64,000 nt of DNA, from NCBI GenBank assembly GCA_003583745.1, contig QXPY01000005.1, positions 124,001-188,000 on the forward strand. Direction: 5' to 3'. The translations under genes were made by a program, and so were the position numbers. Below the pieces are notes generated by a model. It was not told the DNA's origin. It did not search any database and saw only the letters and a program-made list of their open reading frames with translations. Below are positions 1-11,724 of the stretch, piece after piece; positions within the stretch are counted from its first letter, which is position 1; each line of letters begins with the position of its first letter. The stretch comes from Rhodocyclales bacterium GT-UBC (GTDB lineage Bacteria; Pseudomonadota; Gammaproteobacteria; Burkholderiales; Rhodocyclaceae).

Positions 1-636
1 GCGACGAATTCTTTTGTGATCGCCGGACATCAACACCTCCGGCACCGCCTCGCCCTCATAAACCTCGGGACGGGTGTAGTGCGGGCAATCCAGCAAACCA
101 CCGACAAACGAATCTTCCACCGCCGAAGCGGCATCTCCCAGGACGCCGGGCAACTGACGGACAACGGCATCAATCAACACCATCGCCGGCAACTCGCCGC
201 CGGAGAGTACAAAATCCCCGATCGAAATTTCCTCATCGACACAGCGCTCGATCAAACGCTCGTCAATGCCTTCGTAACGCCCGCAAAGCAGGATCAAGCC
301 TTCCTCGCCGGACGCCAACTGCATGACCCGTTGATGGGTCAGCGGCGCGCCTTGCGGCGAGAGGTAGATCACCCGACTGCTCGCCAGCCCGACTTCGCGT
401 TGCCGCGCCTTGGCTGCAAGCACCGCCTTCTCGAGCGGCCCGGGCTGCATCAGCATCCCCGGACCACCGCCAAAGGGGCGGTCATCCACCCGACGCCAGG
501 CATTTTCGGCAAAATCCCGAGGATTCCACCCCTGCCACTGCCAACGCTGTTCTTCCAGCGCCCGCCGGGTAATGCCACTTTCCGTTACTGCGACGAACAT
601 TTCCGGAAAGAGGGTAATGCAGTCAAACCGGATCAC
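1..636 (-). CDS. trmD: tRNA (guanine-N1-)-methyltransferase TrmD, 3' part missing
   Basis: TrmD methylates G37 of tRNAs that read CNN codons, using S-adenosylmethionine, and so prevents +1 frameshifting. The minus-strand frame begins [14 protein letters not shown] and contains [15 protein letters not shown] and [14 protein letters not shown], which are strong TrmD signatures in the knotted SAM-binding domain. The start is GTG at 636, overlapping the TGA stop of rimM, so translation is probably coupled. The gene runs off the left edge of the window, so about 212 residues are visible and the C-terminal part is absent. It is the third gene of the usual rpsP-rimM-trmD operon; rplS would be expected next, outside the window. 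Confidence 0.95.
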   Translation of the reverse strand, partial: MIRFDCITLFPEMFVAVTESGITRRALEEQRWQWQGWNPRDFAENAWRRVDDRPFGGGPGMLMQPGPLEKAVLAAKARQREVGLASSRVIYLSPQGAPLTHQRVMQLASGEEGLILLCGRYEGIDERLIERCVDEEISIGDFVLSGGELPAMVLIDAVVRQLPGVLGDAASAVEDSFVGGLLDCPHYTRPEVYEGEAVPEVLMSGDHKRIRR

Positions 637-1151
637 CAGTCGCTGCCCCACTCCACACGGATCAGTCCGCTTTCCTTATCCACCGCCAGCACGACCGCCG
701 AAACAAAAGGCAGCAGACGCTCGACCTCGTCATCGCCAACCACGCGCAAAACGTCGCTGGCGCCTGTCTCGATCAGACCGGCAACCTTGCCCAGTCTCTC
801 GTCGGCGGTATTCACCACATCCAGGCCAAGCAGGTCGGCCCAGTAAAACTCATCATCATCGGTGGTTGGCAAGGCTGCACGGGGCGCCCCCACCAACACA
901 CCTTTCATTACTTCGGCTGCAGTTCGATCCGGTACGCCATCAAGCAGCACCACCAGACCATTGCCGTGGACTTTCAGGCCTTTCAGCCCGCACTCGCGCC
1001 ACGTTTCGCCATCACTGCTGATCCACCAGACGGGCATTTGTGCCCAATCCAGCGGGTCATCGCCAAAAGCATGCAGCTTTAGCCAGCCTCGAATTCCGTA
1101 CGGTTCGGCAAGCCGCCCCAGGACGACGATATCGTTGCCAGTCAAAGCCAA
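633..1151 (-). CDS. rimM: Ribosome maturation factor RimM
   Basis: RimM assists assembly of the head of the 30S ribosomal subunit and binds ribosomal protein S19. The protein has 172 residues, the normal length. Its N-terminal domain starts [18 protein letters not shown], the typical RimM beta-barrel entry, and the C-terminal PRC-barrel part contains [12 protein letters not shown]. It lies 6 bases downstream of rpsP and overlaps the trmD start by 4 bases, so the three genes are one operon. Confidence 0.96.
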   Translation of the reverse strand: MALTGNDIVVLGRLAEPYGIRGWLKLHAFGDDPLDWAQMPVWWISSDGETWRECGLKGLKVHGNGLVVLLDGVPDRTAAEVMKGVLVGAPRAALPTTDDDEFYWADLLGLDVVNTADERLGKVAGLIETGASDVLRVVGDDEVERLLPFVSAVVLAVDKESGLIRVEWGSDW

Positions 1152-1157
1152 AACAAC

Positions 1158-1412
1158 TTAGGCAGCTTGCTTGGCAGCGTGTTGCTTGACCAGACGAGCA
1201 ACGGTCGGCGACAACTGGGCGCCATTACCTTGCCAGTAAGCCAGACGATCAGCAGCGATACGCAGGGATTCGGCGTTGCCGGAAGCAACCGGGTTGTAGA
1301 AGCCGATGCGCTCAACGAAACGGCCATCGCGACGGTTACGGGAGTCGGTAACAACCATGTTGTAGAACGGGCGCTTCTTGGCGCCACCACGGGCAAGACG
1401 GATAACAACCAT
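1158..1412 (-). CDS. rpsP: 30S ribosomal protein S16
   Basis: S16 is a small-subunit protein that stabilises the lower part of 16S rRNA during assembly. The 84-residue product starts [20 protein letters not shown], which is diagnostic. It is the first gene of the rpsP-rimM-trmD operon. The promoter should lie in the 168 bases between 1412 and the divergent gene at 1581, but I could not pick a convincing pair of hexamers there. Confidence 0.97.
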   Translation of the reverse strand: MVVIRLARGGAKKRPFYNMVVTDSRNRRDGRFVERIGFYNPVASGNAESLRIAADRLAYWQGNGAQLSPTVARLVKQHAAKQAA

Positions 1413-1580
1413 GAGAATACTTTCGTTAGCTGGAAAAAAGACCGGAGATTATAGCTGTTTATCAAGGAAAAACAAGCCACTTAGGAAGTACATAACATCC
1501 CCCTGAATTCTTCTCCTGAATCCCCGCTGCTTGAACGCTGGATAGCGAAAAGGTAAATTTTTGTTTATTCTCGCCCGACG

Positions 1581-3101
1581 ATGAGCAAACCGCCACCCAA
1601 TTCCTCAAACCAATCAGCCGAGTCAAGCATCAAGGGCATTCTTGAATGGCTGGCTTTGGCCCACGGGCGGAATGGCAACGAAGACACCGAACAGCTCCAC
1701 CAACAACTACAGACACTGCGCGCAGCCGCCGTCCCAACAGCACAACGACAGAAACTGCTGGATCTGCTTTTCAGCCAGGCCGAACGCATCGTCAACACCG
1801 ATCTGCTTGCTCTTCGGGAAATATCCCTCCCGGTATCGCGCAAACTTCGACAGCGCATTCGTGCAACACTCGAAATGCTGGGCACGCTGACTCAGGATTA
1901 TTTCAATACACTGGCGGACTTGTTCGACCCGCACAACACCGTCTCACCACGCCCGCCACAGGGGGCGCTGCGGCGAGTAATGCTCTGCTTGAACTGGCAA
2001 ATTCAGATCAGCTACCTGGTTGCGTCGCCAACCATCCTGGGCGTCTGGCAACAATTGCACGCCGCATTCCGTACCGCCCAACGCCTGGGCCTCAGCCATT
2101 CGGCGCCCGTCCGTGACGGACTATCGATCAGCCAAATCTATACCAACGCCTTACTCGCCGCGATCGCCCAGCCAGCCTCCTTCAGCTCGCGTGAACTCAG
2201 CTTTATCAATAGCTACATCGCCGTATGCAATCACGCTCTGGAGCTAAGCAGCGAGCCCGATCCCATCAAGGGTGACAATTCGATCTTCTGGATCGACCTC
2301 GACAAAGATGCACCGGCCCACGCCTTGATCCGACGCCTCCCCTCCGCGGAATCACCCACCCTGTACTTCTCCTGCGCAGCCGTCACAGAACTGGCAATGC
2401 ATCATTTGCGCGAACTACGGAGCGGTGCCACTGCGTCAAGCCTTGGACTCCCTGCATTTGCCGAGACACGCACCGGAAAGGCCGTGCTCAAACGCCTAGT
2501 AGAACTATGGGGTCGCCCCGCAAAACGCAAGTTCCCACGGCGCCGACAGTCCTACCGTGTACATTTTTGCGCCGGCCTGGAAAGCCTTTGGCAGCTGATG
2601 AAGCACCCCGAAAGCACAACTGCGCTGAGCGAGTGGATGGTAACCAACGAAAGCCCGGACGGTTACGCCCTCATGCACATGTCCGGACACACCAGGAACC
2701 TCGAAGTGGGGGACATTGCCGCCCTGCAACCGATCGGAGAACGCGCCGAAGCCGTACCACTTTGGCATGTCTGCATCGTTCGCTGGGCGCTCTCGGAAAA
2801 CCCCGAGCATATAGAACTGGGCTTACAGCTGCTCGCTTCAAGAGCCGTCGCCGCAGAAATTGCTCAGCCATTCGACCTCGACTCGCCCAGCATATCTGCC
2901 CTGATACTGCCGGAAACACCGCCACTCAGGCCATCCCAGGCTCTCATCGTCCCGACCGGGGCCTTGGGCGACGCGAAGCACAAAATCATCGTACTGGTCG
3001 AATCCGACAATCTGGCCATACGCGAAGTGAGAACCACCAGCATCGAAGAGCAGACATCGAGTATCGAAGTATTCAGCGTTTCGCCGGACGAGACACCTTA
3101 G
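1581..3101 (+). CDS. PilZ-like domain protein (putative c-di-GMP effector)
   Basis: This is a 506-residue protein without signal peptide or membrane segments. Residues 1-300 are mostly helical and unrecognised. Near the C-terminus there is an RxxxR motif (R322-R326, in a run of basic residues) followed by N356-x-S358-x-x-G361. Together these match the two c-di-GMP-binding motifs of PilZ domains, so residues 318 to about 425 are read as a PilZ-like domain. A role as a c-di-GMP receptor is inferred. The 3' end overlaps the convergent yihY-like gene by 29 bases. I do not recognise a named orthologue. Confidence 0.7.
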   Translation: MSKPPPNSSNQSAESSIKGILEWLALAHGRNGNEDTEQLHQQLQTLRAAAVPTAQRQKLLDLLFSQAERIVNTDLLALREISLPVSRKLRQRIRATLEMLGTLTQDYFNTLADLFDPHNTVSPRPPQGALRRVMLCLNWQIQISYLVASPTILGVWQQLHAAFRTAQRLGLSHSAPVRDGLSISQIYTNALLAAIAQPASFSSRELSFINSYIAVCNHALELSSEPDPIKGDNSIFWIDLDKDAPAHALIRRLPSAESPTLYFSCAAVTELAMHHLRELRSGATASSLGLPAFAETRTGKAVLKRLVELWGRPAKRKFPRRRQSYRVHFCAGLESLWQLMKHPESTTALSEWMVTNESPDGYALMHMSGHTRNLEVGDIAALQPIGERAEAVPLWHVCIVRWALSENPEHIELGLQLLASRAVAAEIAQPFDLDSPSISALILPETPPLRPSQALIVPTGALGDAKHKIIVLVESDNLAIREVRTTSIEEQTSSIEVFSVSPDETP

Positions 3102-3906
3102 CCGCGATCAAGCCGCCAAACAGCACAACAGCCCAGGACAAATGCAACCAGACCAGAAACACGGGGAAGGCAGCGAACGCTCCGTAGATACTTTTGAGTA
3201 TCGCTGAACTGGTCAGGAACAATTCGAATACCTTTTGCATCCCGGTGAAAGCAAGGCTTGCGAAGCCCCCCCCCGCCATCGCCGCGCGCCGGGATACCGC
3301 TGCATTCGGGACCGCGTAATACAAAAAAGAAAAAAACAAACCAAGCAACGTCATCGAAACGGTTTTCAGCATTAGGCGCCGAATCCAGGCCGGCTCATCC
3401 AGCCAGCCAAGGGAGGTTGTCACCGCGAATGACATTGCCACAGCAAGCGCCCCAAGAATAAATGGCCACACAGCCATCACAAATGCATACAAACGGAAAC
3501 GCGCCAGGATTGGCCGCGGCTTGACCCGCCAGAGATGATTGAACGCCCGCTCGATGGTGTTCATTAGCAAAAAGGCCGTGACGCTCAGAATACCGAGACC
3601 GGCTGCAGTCAGCTCCTGGGCACGATGCGAAAACTTGCCGATATTCCCGGCAATGGTGCCCGCCGCCCCCGCCGGCAATAGCGTCTCCTGAACGAGCAGA
3701 TCTAGGCGCTTGATCAACAAATCGAGATAAGGCACCGCACCAGCGACCGCCAACACCATCGTCACCAAAGGAACCAAAGCCATCAGCGTGGTGAACGCCA
3801 GTGCCGAACTGGTCTGCATCATGTTCTCGCTTAAAAAGCGATGGAATATTCCTTCGGCCTGATCATGAGCGAAGCGCGGCCTTCGATAGCGGGAGTGAGT
3901 CTGCAT
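3073..3906 (-). CDS. YihY/BrkB family inner membrane protein
   Basis: A 277-residue integral membrane protein of the YihY (UPF0761, formerly BrkB or 'RNase BN') family, with about six hydrophobic segments. The sequence SSALAFTTLMALVPLVTM and the later NTIERAFNHLWRVKPRP are characteristic. The family's function is not established; the early assignment to RNase BN was wrong. I chose ATG 3906 because the longer frame upstream is antisense to the wrbA-like gene. The gene is divergent from that flavoprotein gene, with only 21 bases between starts. Confidence 0.85.
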   Translation of the reverse strand: MQTHSRYRRPRFAHDQAEGIFHRFLSENMMQTSSALAFTTLMALVPLVTMVLAVAGAVPYLDLLIKRLDLLVQETLLPAGAAGTIAGNIGKFSHRAQELTAAGLGILSVTAFLLMNTIERAFNHLWRVKPRPILARFRLYAFVMAVWPFILGALAVAMSFAVTTSLGWLDEPAWIRRLMLKTVSMTLLGLFFSFLYYAVPNAAVSRRAAMAGGGFASLAFTGMQKVFELFLTSSAILKSIYGAFAAFPVFLVWLHLSWAVVLFGGLIAAKVSRPAKR

Positions 3907-3921
3907 GGGGCCGTATAATAG

Positions 3922-4889
<968 letters not shown>

Positions 4890-4916
4890 AGCGGCCCTTG
4901 ACTGGCAACGGTCAGC

Positions 4917-6458
4917 CTAGATGTCGCCTTGCGCCCTGACCTTGTCGAGGCTTGAATGCAGCTTGTTGAGCGCATTCAGGTAGGAACGGGCTGAGGCAAT
5001 CACGATATCGGTATCGGCACCGTTGCCGTTGACGATGCGCTCCGCCTTGGCCAGACGAGTCGTCACTTCACCCTGAGCATCCGTCCCCGTAGTGATCGCA
5101 TTGACCGAATAAAGCAGCAATTCGGCACCGCTACCGACAATGCTCTCGATAGCCTTGAACGTCGCGTCAACCGGACCGCCGCCGCCCGCCTCGCCTTTTT
5201 TCTCGACCCCACCGACATTCAGGATCACGCGAGCAAACGGCATCTCGCCGGTTTCCGAACAGACATTCGAGTAAACCAGCTTGTAGAACTCCTGGTCCGG
5301 TGTCACTACCTCGTCGGAAACCAACGCATGCAAATCCTCATCGAAGATTTCGTGCTTGCGATCGGCCAATTCCTTGAAGCGAGCAAATGCCGCGTTCAAT
5401 ACCTCATCGCTCTCGAATTCTATGCCCAATTCCAGCAAACGACTCTTGAAGGCATTTCGGCCCGAGTGCTTGCCCAGAACCAGCTTGTTCTGCGTCCAGC
5501 CAACATCCTGGGCACGCATGATTTCGTAGGTTTCGCGGTGCTTGAGCACGCCATCCTGGTGGATTCCCGACTCATGCGCAAAAGCATTGGCCCCCACCAC
5601 CGCCTTGTTGGGCTGCACCGGGTAACCGGTGATCTGTGACACCAGCTTCGAAGCCGGGACGATCTGCGTAGTATCGATCCGCGTTTCGACCGGAAAAATA
5701 TCGCTGCGCGTGCGCACCGCCATGACCACCTCTTCCAGAGAGGCATTGCCGGCCCGCTCGCCCAGCCCATTGATCGTGCACTCAACCTGACGCGCCCCGG
5801 CCATCACCGCACCCAGCGAGTTGGCAACCGCCAAGCCCAAGTCGTTATGGCAATGCACCGACCACACGACCTTGTCGGCGTTTGGCACACGCTGAATCAA
5901 TTGACGAATGGTTTCGGCGTATTGGTCCGGGATGTTGTAGCCCACTGTATCCGGCACGTTGATCGTGGTTGCCCCGGCCTTGATGACTTCATCAAAAATG
6001 CGGACCAGGAAATCGATCTCGGAACGCCCGGCATCTTCGGCCGAAAACTCGACATCATCGGTATATTCGCGCGCCCAGCCAATCGCTTTGACGGCCTGCT
6101 CGACCACCTGATCCGGCGTCATGCGCAGCTTCTTTTCCATGTGAATCGGCGAAGTCGCAATGAAGGTATGGATCCGCCCCGACTTGGCCGGCTTGATCGC
6201 CTCGCCGGCACGCCGGATATCGTTTTCGTTGGCCCGCGCCAGCGAACAGACGGTGGAATCCTTGATCGCATGGGCGATTGCCTGGATCGCATCGAAATCG
6301 CCGGGCGAAGCTGCGGCAAAGCCCGCCTCGATCACATCAACCCGCATCTTCTCCAGCTGACGGGCAACGCGAATCTTCTCTTCCTTGGTCATCGACGCGC
6401 CGGGGCTTTGCTCGCCATCGCGCAGCGTGGTATCGAAAATAACCAAATGCTGTTTCAT
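4917..6458 (-). CDS. leuA: 2-isopropylmalate synthase
   Basis: LeuA condenses acetyl-CoA with 2-oxoisovalerate, the first committed step of leucine synthesis. The 513-residue protein starts [20 protein letters not shown], has the [16 protein letters not shown] metal-binding motif of the HMGL-like TIM barrel, and ends in the LeuA dimer domain that binds feedback-inhibiting leucine. I chose ATG 6458; the reading frame upstream is antisense to pssA. It sits 16 bases after pssA in the same direction, extending the ilv group. Confidence 0.97.
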   Translation of the reverse strand: MKQHLVIFDTTLRDGEQSPGASMTKEEKIRVARQLEKMRVDVIEAGFAAASPGDFDAIQAIAHAIKDSTVCSLARANENDIRRAGEAIKPAKSGRIHTFIATSPIHMEKKLRMTPDQVVEQAVKAIGWAREYTDDVEFSAEDAGRSEIDFLVRIFDEVIKAGATTINVPDTVGYNIPDQYAETIRQLIQRVPNADKVVWSVHCHNDLGLAVANSLGAVMAGARQVECTINGLGERAGNASLEEVVMAVRTRSDIFPVETRIDTTQIVPASKLVSQITGYPVQPNKAVVGANAFAHESGIHQDGVLKHRETYEIMRAQDVGWTQNKLVLGKHSGRNAFKSRLLELGIEFESDEVLNAAFARFKELADRKHEIFDEDLHALVSDEVVTPDQEFYKLVYSNVCSETGEMPFARVILNVGGVEKKGEAGGGGPVDATFKAIESIVGSGAELLLYSVNAITTGTDAQGEVTTRLAKAERIVNGNGADTDIVIASARSYLNALNKLHSSLDKVRAQGDI

Positions 6459-6474
6459 TTTTCTCTCCGTAGAA

Positions 6475-7227
6475 TCAGGCCGGCTTGCGCTTGAGCAAGC
6501 CCATGATCGCCAACACGTAGCCGGACAGCCCGTAAAGGACAAAGAAACCAAACAAGGTCATTTCCGGACTCAGCGAAACCAGCGCAAAGGCCAGTGCAAT
6601 CGCTGCAATGACAAAAAACGGCACGCTCTTGCGCAGATTAATGTCCTTGAAACTGTAATAACGGATATTCGAAACCATGGTGACCCCGGCCAGCAGAGTC
6701 AGGATGCAACCCAGCCAGCGGACGTCGCTACCGGGAATGCCGGAAACGATCATCACCCAGACCAAACCAGCCACCAACGCGGCCGCGGCAGGCGATGGCA
6801 AGCCCTGGAAATAGCGCTTATCGACGACTTCGAGGGTTGTATTGAAACGCGCCAGGCGCAAGGCTGCTCCGGCGCAATAAATGAAGGCAGCGATCCAGCC
6901 CAGACGCCCCATGTCGCGCAGCGCCCATTCGTACATCACCAGCGCCGGCGCAGCGCCAAAGCTGACCATATCGGACAGGGAGTCGTATTCGGCGCCAAAA
7001 GCCGACTGGGTATGGGTCAATCGGGCGACCCGACCATCCAGGCCGTCCAGGACCATGGCGATGAAAATAGCCATCGCCGCCCGTTCGAAGTCGCCCTGCA
7101 TGGCCTGGACGATGGCGAAGAAACCGGCAAACAAGGCCGCCGTGGTGAATAGGTTAGGCAGCACGTAAATGCCGCGACGTTTGAGTTCCGGATTAAACAG
7201 CGCTTTGCGGGGCTTGAGTTCGGTCAT
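6475..7227 (-). CDS. pssA: CDP-diacylglycerol-serine O-phosphatidyltransferase
   Basis: PssA makes phosphatidylserine from CDP-diacylglycerol and serine at the inner membrane. The 250-residue protein has several membrane segments and the CDP-alcohol phosphotransferase signature [26 protein letters not shown] (DGxxAR-x8-G-x3-D-x3-D type) at about residues 60-85. In many betaproteobacteria psd (phosphatidylserine decarboxylase) lies between ilvC and pssA. Here the 185 bases between ilvC and pssA contain no psd, so that gene must be elsewhere. Confidence 0.95.
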   Translation of the reverse strand: MTELKPRKALFNPELKRRGIYVLPNLFTTAALFAGFFAIVQAMQGDFERAAMAIFIAMVLDGLDGRVARLTHTQSAFGAEYDSLSDMVSFGAAPALVMYEWALRDMGRLGWIAAFIYCAGAALRLARFNTTLEVVDKRYFQGLPSPAAAALVAGLVWVMIVSGIPGSDVRWLGCILTLLAGVTMVSNIRYYSFKDINLRKSVPFFVIAAIALAFALVSLSPEMTLFGFFVLYGLSGYVLAIMGLLKRKPA

Positions 7228-7296
7228 TGTTTACAGCTGTTGAGGCAGAGGGAGGTAGAGAATACACCTTTTGCAAAGGCACATCCCAGAAGCAAC

Positions 7297-7326
7297 TTGG
7301 GCGGTGAGGTTACCCACACCGCCCAA
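7297..7326 (-). terminator. Hairpin after ilvC, possible weak terminator
   Basis: A perfect 10-base inverted repeat (TTGGGCGGTG and CACCGCCCAA) with a 10-base loop lies 87 bases past the ilvC stop. On the transcribed strand it is not followed by a U-run, so it may be an attenuating or processing hairpin and not a full intrinsic terminator. Confidence 0.4.
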
Positions 7327-7412
7327 AGCATAAGCCAGACTAGATTTCAGGCTCGAAGAACAATGACACAGTCGACATTGTCAGCAAACTGAACCCTATA
7401 TCTCGAAGAAAC

Positions 7413-8453
<1,041 letters not shown>

Positions 8454-8945
8454 TTAGACTTTTAGAATTCGATCGCCACGACCGATGCCACAGACGCCGG
8501 TACGGACGGTTTCGAGAATCAGGCCGGCATCAAGCGCGGCGATGAAGGAATCGAGCTTGGAGCTTGCGCCGGTTAACTCGATGACATAGGTCGATTCCGT
8601 GACATCGATGATGCGGCCACGGAAGATATCGGCCATACGCTTCATCTCTTCGCGATCCTTGCCTGTCGCACGAACCTTGATCAGCATCAGTTCGCGCTCG
8701 ACGTGAGCAGCCTCGGAGAGATCGACCACCTTGACGACATCAACCAGCTTGTTGAGCTGCTTGGTGATCTGCTCGAGCACCTCGTCGGAACCCCAGGTCA
8801 GGATGGTCATCCGGGACAGCGAGGGATCTTCCGTCGGTGCCACGGTCAGCGATTCGATATTGTAGCCACGCGCCGAAAACAGGCCGGCAACGCGGGACAG
8901 TGCACCTGATTCATTCTCGATCAGGATGGAAATGATATGTCGCAT
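8454..8945 (-). CDS. ilvH: Acetolactate synthase small (regulatory) subunit
   Basis: This 163-residue subunit activates the catalytic subunit and confers valine feedback inhibition. It begins MRHIISILIENESGALSRV, the N-terminal ACT domain, and has the usual IlvH C-terminal domain. ATG 8945 is preferred over an upstream start six codons earlier because it matches the family N-terminus. It follows the large subunit gene by 18 bases. Confidence 0.96.
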   Translation of the reverse strand: MRHIISILIENESGALSRVAGLFSARGYNIESLTVAPTEDPSLSRMTILTWGSDEVLEQITKQLNKLVDVVKVVDLSEAAHVERELMLIKVRATGKDREEMKRMADIFRGRIIDVTESTYVIELTGASSKLDSFIAALDAGLILETVRTGVCGIGRGDRILKV

Positions 8946-8963
8946 ACTCTGTTCCTTCCTCAC

Positions 8964-10664
8964 TTACAGATCTTCAGCGAGGATCATTTCGGTCAGGCCC
9001 TTGCCCGCCGCAACCATCGGGAAAACATTGGCACCCGGATCGATGATGAAATCCATGAACACCAGATCGTTCTTGTGCTCGGTAAAGGCCTTGCGCAGAG
9101 CCGGCTCGACATCTTCCGGCTTTTCAATGCGCATCCCGACATGGCCATAGGATTCGGCAAGCTTGACGAAGTCGGGCAGCGAAGTAACGTAGGACTGCGA
9201 ATAGCGCTTGGAATAGAACATCTCCTGCCATTGGCGAACCATGCCCAGCATGCCATTGTTCAGATTGATGATCTTGATCGGCAAGCCATATTGCTTACAG
9301 GTCGACAACTCCTGAATACACATCTGGATTGAACCCTCACCGGTCACGCAGGCCACCTGCGCATCGGGATTGGCCATCAGGACACCCATCCCGTAAGGCA
9401 AGCCAACCCCCATCGTGCCAAGACCACCAGAATTGATCCAGCGCCGCGGCTTGTCAAACTTGTAGTACTGGGCGGCAAACATTTGATGCTGACCAACATC
9501 GGAAGTAATGAAGGCATCGCCACCAGTCACTTCGTACAGCTTTTCGACAACATACTGCGGCATGATGTGATCGCCCTGCTTGTAGCGCAAGGACTCGCGG
9601 CCACGCCATTCCTCAATTTGCTTCCACCAGTCGGCCACTTCCGGATCGGTCTTGAAACCGCCATCCATCAGCTTGAGAATTTCATCAAGCACATCATTCA
9701 CGTTGCCGACGATCGGCACATCAACCTTGACGCGCTTCGAAATCGACGACGGATCAATATCGATATGAATGACACGACGCTTCTCGCCACCGAAATGCTC
9801 GGGATTGCCGATCACACGGTCATCGAACCGGGCGCCGACGGCCAGGATCACATCGGCGTAATGCATCGCGTTATTGGCTTCGAACGTACCATGCATGCCC
9901 AGCATGCCAACAAACTGCTTGTCGGTCGCAGGATAGCCCCCCAACCCCATCAGGGTGTTGGTCACCGGGAAATTGAGCTTGCGCGCCAACTCGGTCAGCT
10001 TTTCCGCCGCATCCGACAGAATCACGCCACCACCGGTATAGATGATCGGGCGCTTGGCTTCCTGAAGCATTTGCACAGCTTTTTTGATCTGGCCGAGATG
10101 CCCCTTGACCACAGGATTGTAGGAACGCATCTGAATCGTCTTTGGATAATCGAACTCACACATCTGAGCCGTAATATCCTTGGGGATATCAACCACCACA
10201 GGCCCAGGACGTCCGGTTGCCGCGATATGGAATGCCTTCTTGATCGTGAGCGCCAGATCCTTGACGTCCTTGACCAGGAAGTTGTGTTTGACGCACGGTC
10301 GCGTAATCCCAACCGTGTCGCATTCCTGGAAAGCATCCTGACCGATGTATTGAGTCGGAACCTGACCGCACAACACGACCATAGGGATCGAATCCATGTA
10401 AGCCGTTGCAATGCCGGTCACGGTATTCGTTACACCAGGACCAGAGGTCACAAGCGCCACACCCACTCTTTGCGAAGAGCGAGAGTAAGCATCAGCGGCA
10501 TGAACGGCAGCTTGCTCGTGCCGAACAAGAATATGCTTGACCTGATCCTGCTTGAACAAGGCATCATAAATATGCAAGACCGACCCGCCTGGGTAGCCGA
10601 ACACACAATCAACCTTTTCTTCCTGCAGGCACCTGATTACAATTTCTGCACCGCTGATCATCAT
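8964..10664 (-). CDS. ilvI: Acetolactate synthase large (catalytic) subunit
   Basis: A thiamine diphosphate enzyme that condenses two pyruvates, or pyruvate and 2-oxobutyrate. About 566 residues: N-terminal TPP domain (VFGYPGGSVLHIYDALF; the catalytic Glu lies in VRHEQAAVHAADAYSR), central domain, and C-terminal TPP-binding domain with GEGSIQMCIQELSTC, a GEGS form of the usual GDGS motif. I chose ATG 10664; ATG 10661 is equally possible, and TTG 10676 is a longer, less likely start. It is first in the ilvI-ilvH-ilvC operon and divergent from the ECF sigma factor gene. Confidence 0.97.
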   Translation of the reverse strand: MMISGAEIVIRCLQEEKVDCVFGYPGGSVLHIYDALFKQDQVKHILVRHEQAAVHAADAYSRSSQRVGVALVTSGPGVTNTVTGIATAYMDSIPMVVLCGQVPTQYIGQDAFQECDTVGITRPCVKHNFLVKDVKDLALTIKKAFHIAATGRPGPVVVDIPKDITAQMCEFDYPKTIQMRSYNPVVKGHLGQIKKAVQMLQEAKRPIIYTGGGVILSDAAEKLTELARKLNFPVTNTLMGLGGYPATDKQFVGMLGMHGTFEANNAMHYADVILAVGARFDDRVIGNPEHFGGEKRRVIHIDIDPSSISKRVKVDVPIVGNVNDVLDEILKLMDGGFKTDPEVADWWKQIEEWRGRESLRYKQGDHIMPQYVVEKLYEVTGGDAFITSDVGQHQMFAAQYYKFDKPRRWINSGGLGTMGVGLPYGMGVLMANPDAQVACVTGEGSIQMCIQELSTCKQYGLPIKIINLNNGMLGMVRQWQEMFYSKRYSQSYVTSLPDFVKLAESYGHVGMRIEKPEDVEPALRKAFTEHKNDLVFMDFIIDPGANVFPMVAAGKGLTEMILAEDL

Positions 10665-10747
10665 TCTTGAGCCCAAAAAGCTGTTGCTTAAAAGGGCATA
10701 ACCTTAATCGACAGCCCCTTTTCGGTCAAGGTATCCCAGCATAACCA

Positions 10748-10753
10748 TATAAT
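10748..10753 (+). promoter_or_regulatory. -10 box (TATAAT) of the ECF sigma operon
   Basis: A perfect TATAAT lies 31 bases before the proposed CTG start of the sigma factor. No good -35 box is visible at the normal spacing (GTCAAG is in place). The position predicts a start of transcription near 10760, leaving a short leader that ends in the GGAAGAG ribosome-binding site at 10771-10777. Confidence 0.5.
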
Positions 10754-10783
10754 GCTCAAGGCTTTTTACTGGAAGAGACGACC

Positions 10784-11344
10784 CTGGCTTCACCCCACGA
10801 ACTATCAAACTTCCTCGAATCAGTCGAAAGACGTGCGTTCAAGCAAGCCATGTTTGCCGTGCACGAAGAAGACGCCGCTCTGGATATCGTTCAGGACAGC
10901 ATGCTCAAACTTGCGGAAAAATATGGCGACAAGCCTGCCGAAGAGTTTCCGATGCTGTTTCAACGCATTCTTCAGAACACGATTCGCGACTATTATCGGC
11001 GCAGCAAAGTTCGGTCGATGTGGACCACCTTGCTTTCCGCCTTCACACCAGACGACGACGAAGACCACGACCCGCTTGAAACGCTGGCAAGCGACGACGA
11101 CGATGCTCCTCGTACGCCGGAAAGCAAACTTCTTCAAGCCCAGACACTCAACATCATTGATGGAGAAATCAAAAAGCTGCCTGCACGTCAACGAGAAGCC
11201 TTTCTTATGCGTTATTGGGAAGACATGGACGTAGCCGAAACCGCGGCTGCGATGGGCTGCTCCGAAGGTAGCGTCAAAACCCATTGCTCTCGCGCAACTC
11301 ACGCACTGGCGGCAGCACTATCGGCGAAAGGAATCAAGCTATGA
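10784..11344 (+). CDS. ECF-type RNA polymerase sigma factor
   Basis: A sigma-70 family factor of the ECF type with region 2 (ALDIVQDSMLKLAEKYG, then IRDYYRRSKVRSMW) and region 4 (LPARQREAFLMRYWEDM, then AAAMGCSEGSVKTHCSRA). The first ATG, at 10850, would cut into the first helix of region 2. The frame is open upstream and reads MASPHELSNFLESVERRAFKQ from CTG 10784, which is preceded by GGAAGAG at a 6-base spacing. I therefore place the start at CTG 10784 (186 residues), with ATG 10850 (164 residues) as the conservative alternative. The stop overlaps the next start by ATGA. Its regulon is unknown; the downstream genes may include its anti-sigma partner. Confidence 0.8.
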   Translation: MASPHELSNFLESVERRAFKQAMFAVHEEDAALDIVQDSMLKLAEKYGDKPAEEFPMLFQRILQNTIRDYYRRSKVRSMWTTLLSAFTPDDDEDHDPLETLASDDDDAPRTPESKLLQAQTLNIIDGEIKKLPARQREAFLMRYWEDMDVAETAAAMGCSEGSVKTHCSRATHALAAALSAKGIKL

Positions 11345-11724
11345 ACGAAGAACGTTACGCCTATCGTATTCGGCAAGCGCTCAATCACGGCATTGCTGAC
11401 ATTCCACTTACCGCCTCTCGCCGCCTGGAAGCTGCACGCCACCTCGCTCTCGCACGGCAAAAACAAAGCATGCATGAAGTGGTTGGCACGTCATCACGCA
11501 CACTGGGCATCAAACTTTTCCATCAAACACCCTATCTGAAGCAGGCTCTCGCCATATTGGCGCTCCTGCTTGGCATGTGGATTTCCTTCTATTGGCATAG
11601 CATTCAATACGTCACTGAACTCGAAGATGTCGATAGCGCCCTCTTGGCAGACGACATCCCCCCCGAAGCTTTCATGGACAATGATTTCATCGAATGGCTA
11701 AAAGACGACTCATCGGAGGAGTAA
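11341..11724 (+). CDS. DUF3619 family membrane protein, putative sigma partner
   Basis: A 127-residue protein with one transmembrane helix at about residues 65-85 (LAILALLLGMWISFYW), an N-terminal cytoplasmic part and an acidic C-terminus. It matches the DUF3619 layout. It is coupled to the sigma factor by an ATGA overlap. A single-pass protein encoded right after an ECF sigma factor is often an anti-sigma factor, but that is inference here. ATG 11341 is chosen; the longer open frame upstream lies inside the sigma gene. Confidence 0.75.
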   Translation: MNEERYAYRIRQALNHGIADIPLTASRRLEAARHLALARQKQSMHEVVGTSSRTLGIKLFHQTPYLKQALAILALLLGMWISFYWHSIQYVTELEDVDSALLADDIPPEAFMDNDFIEWLKDDSSEE

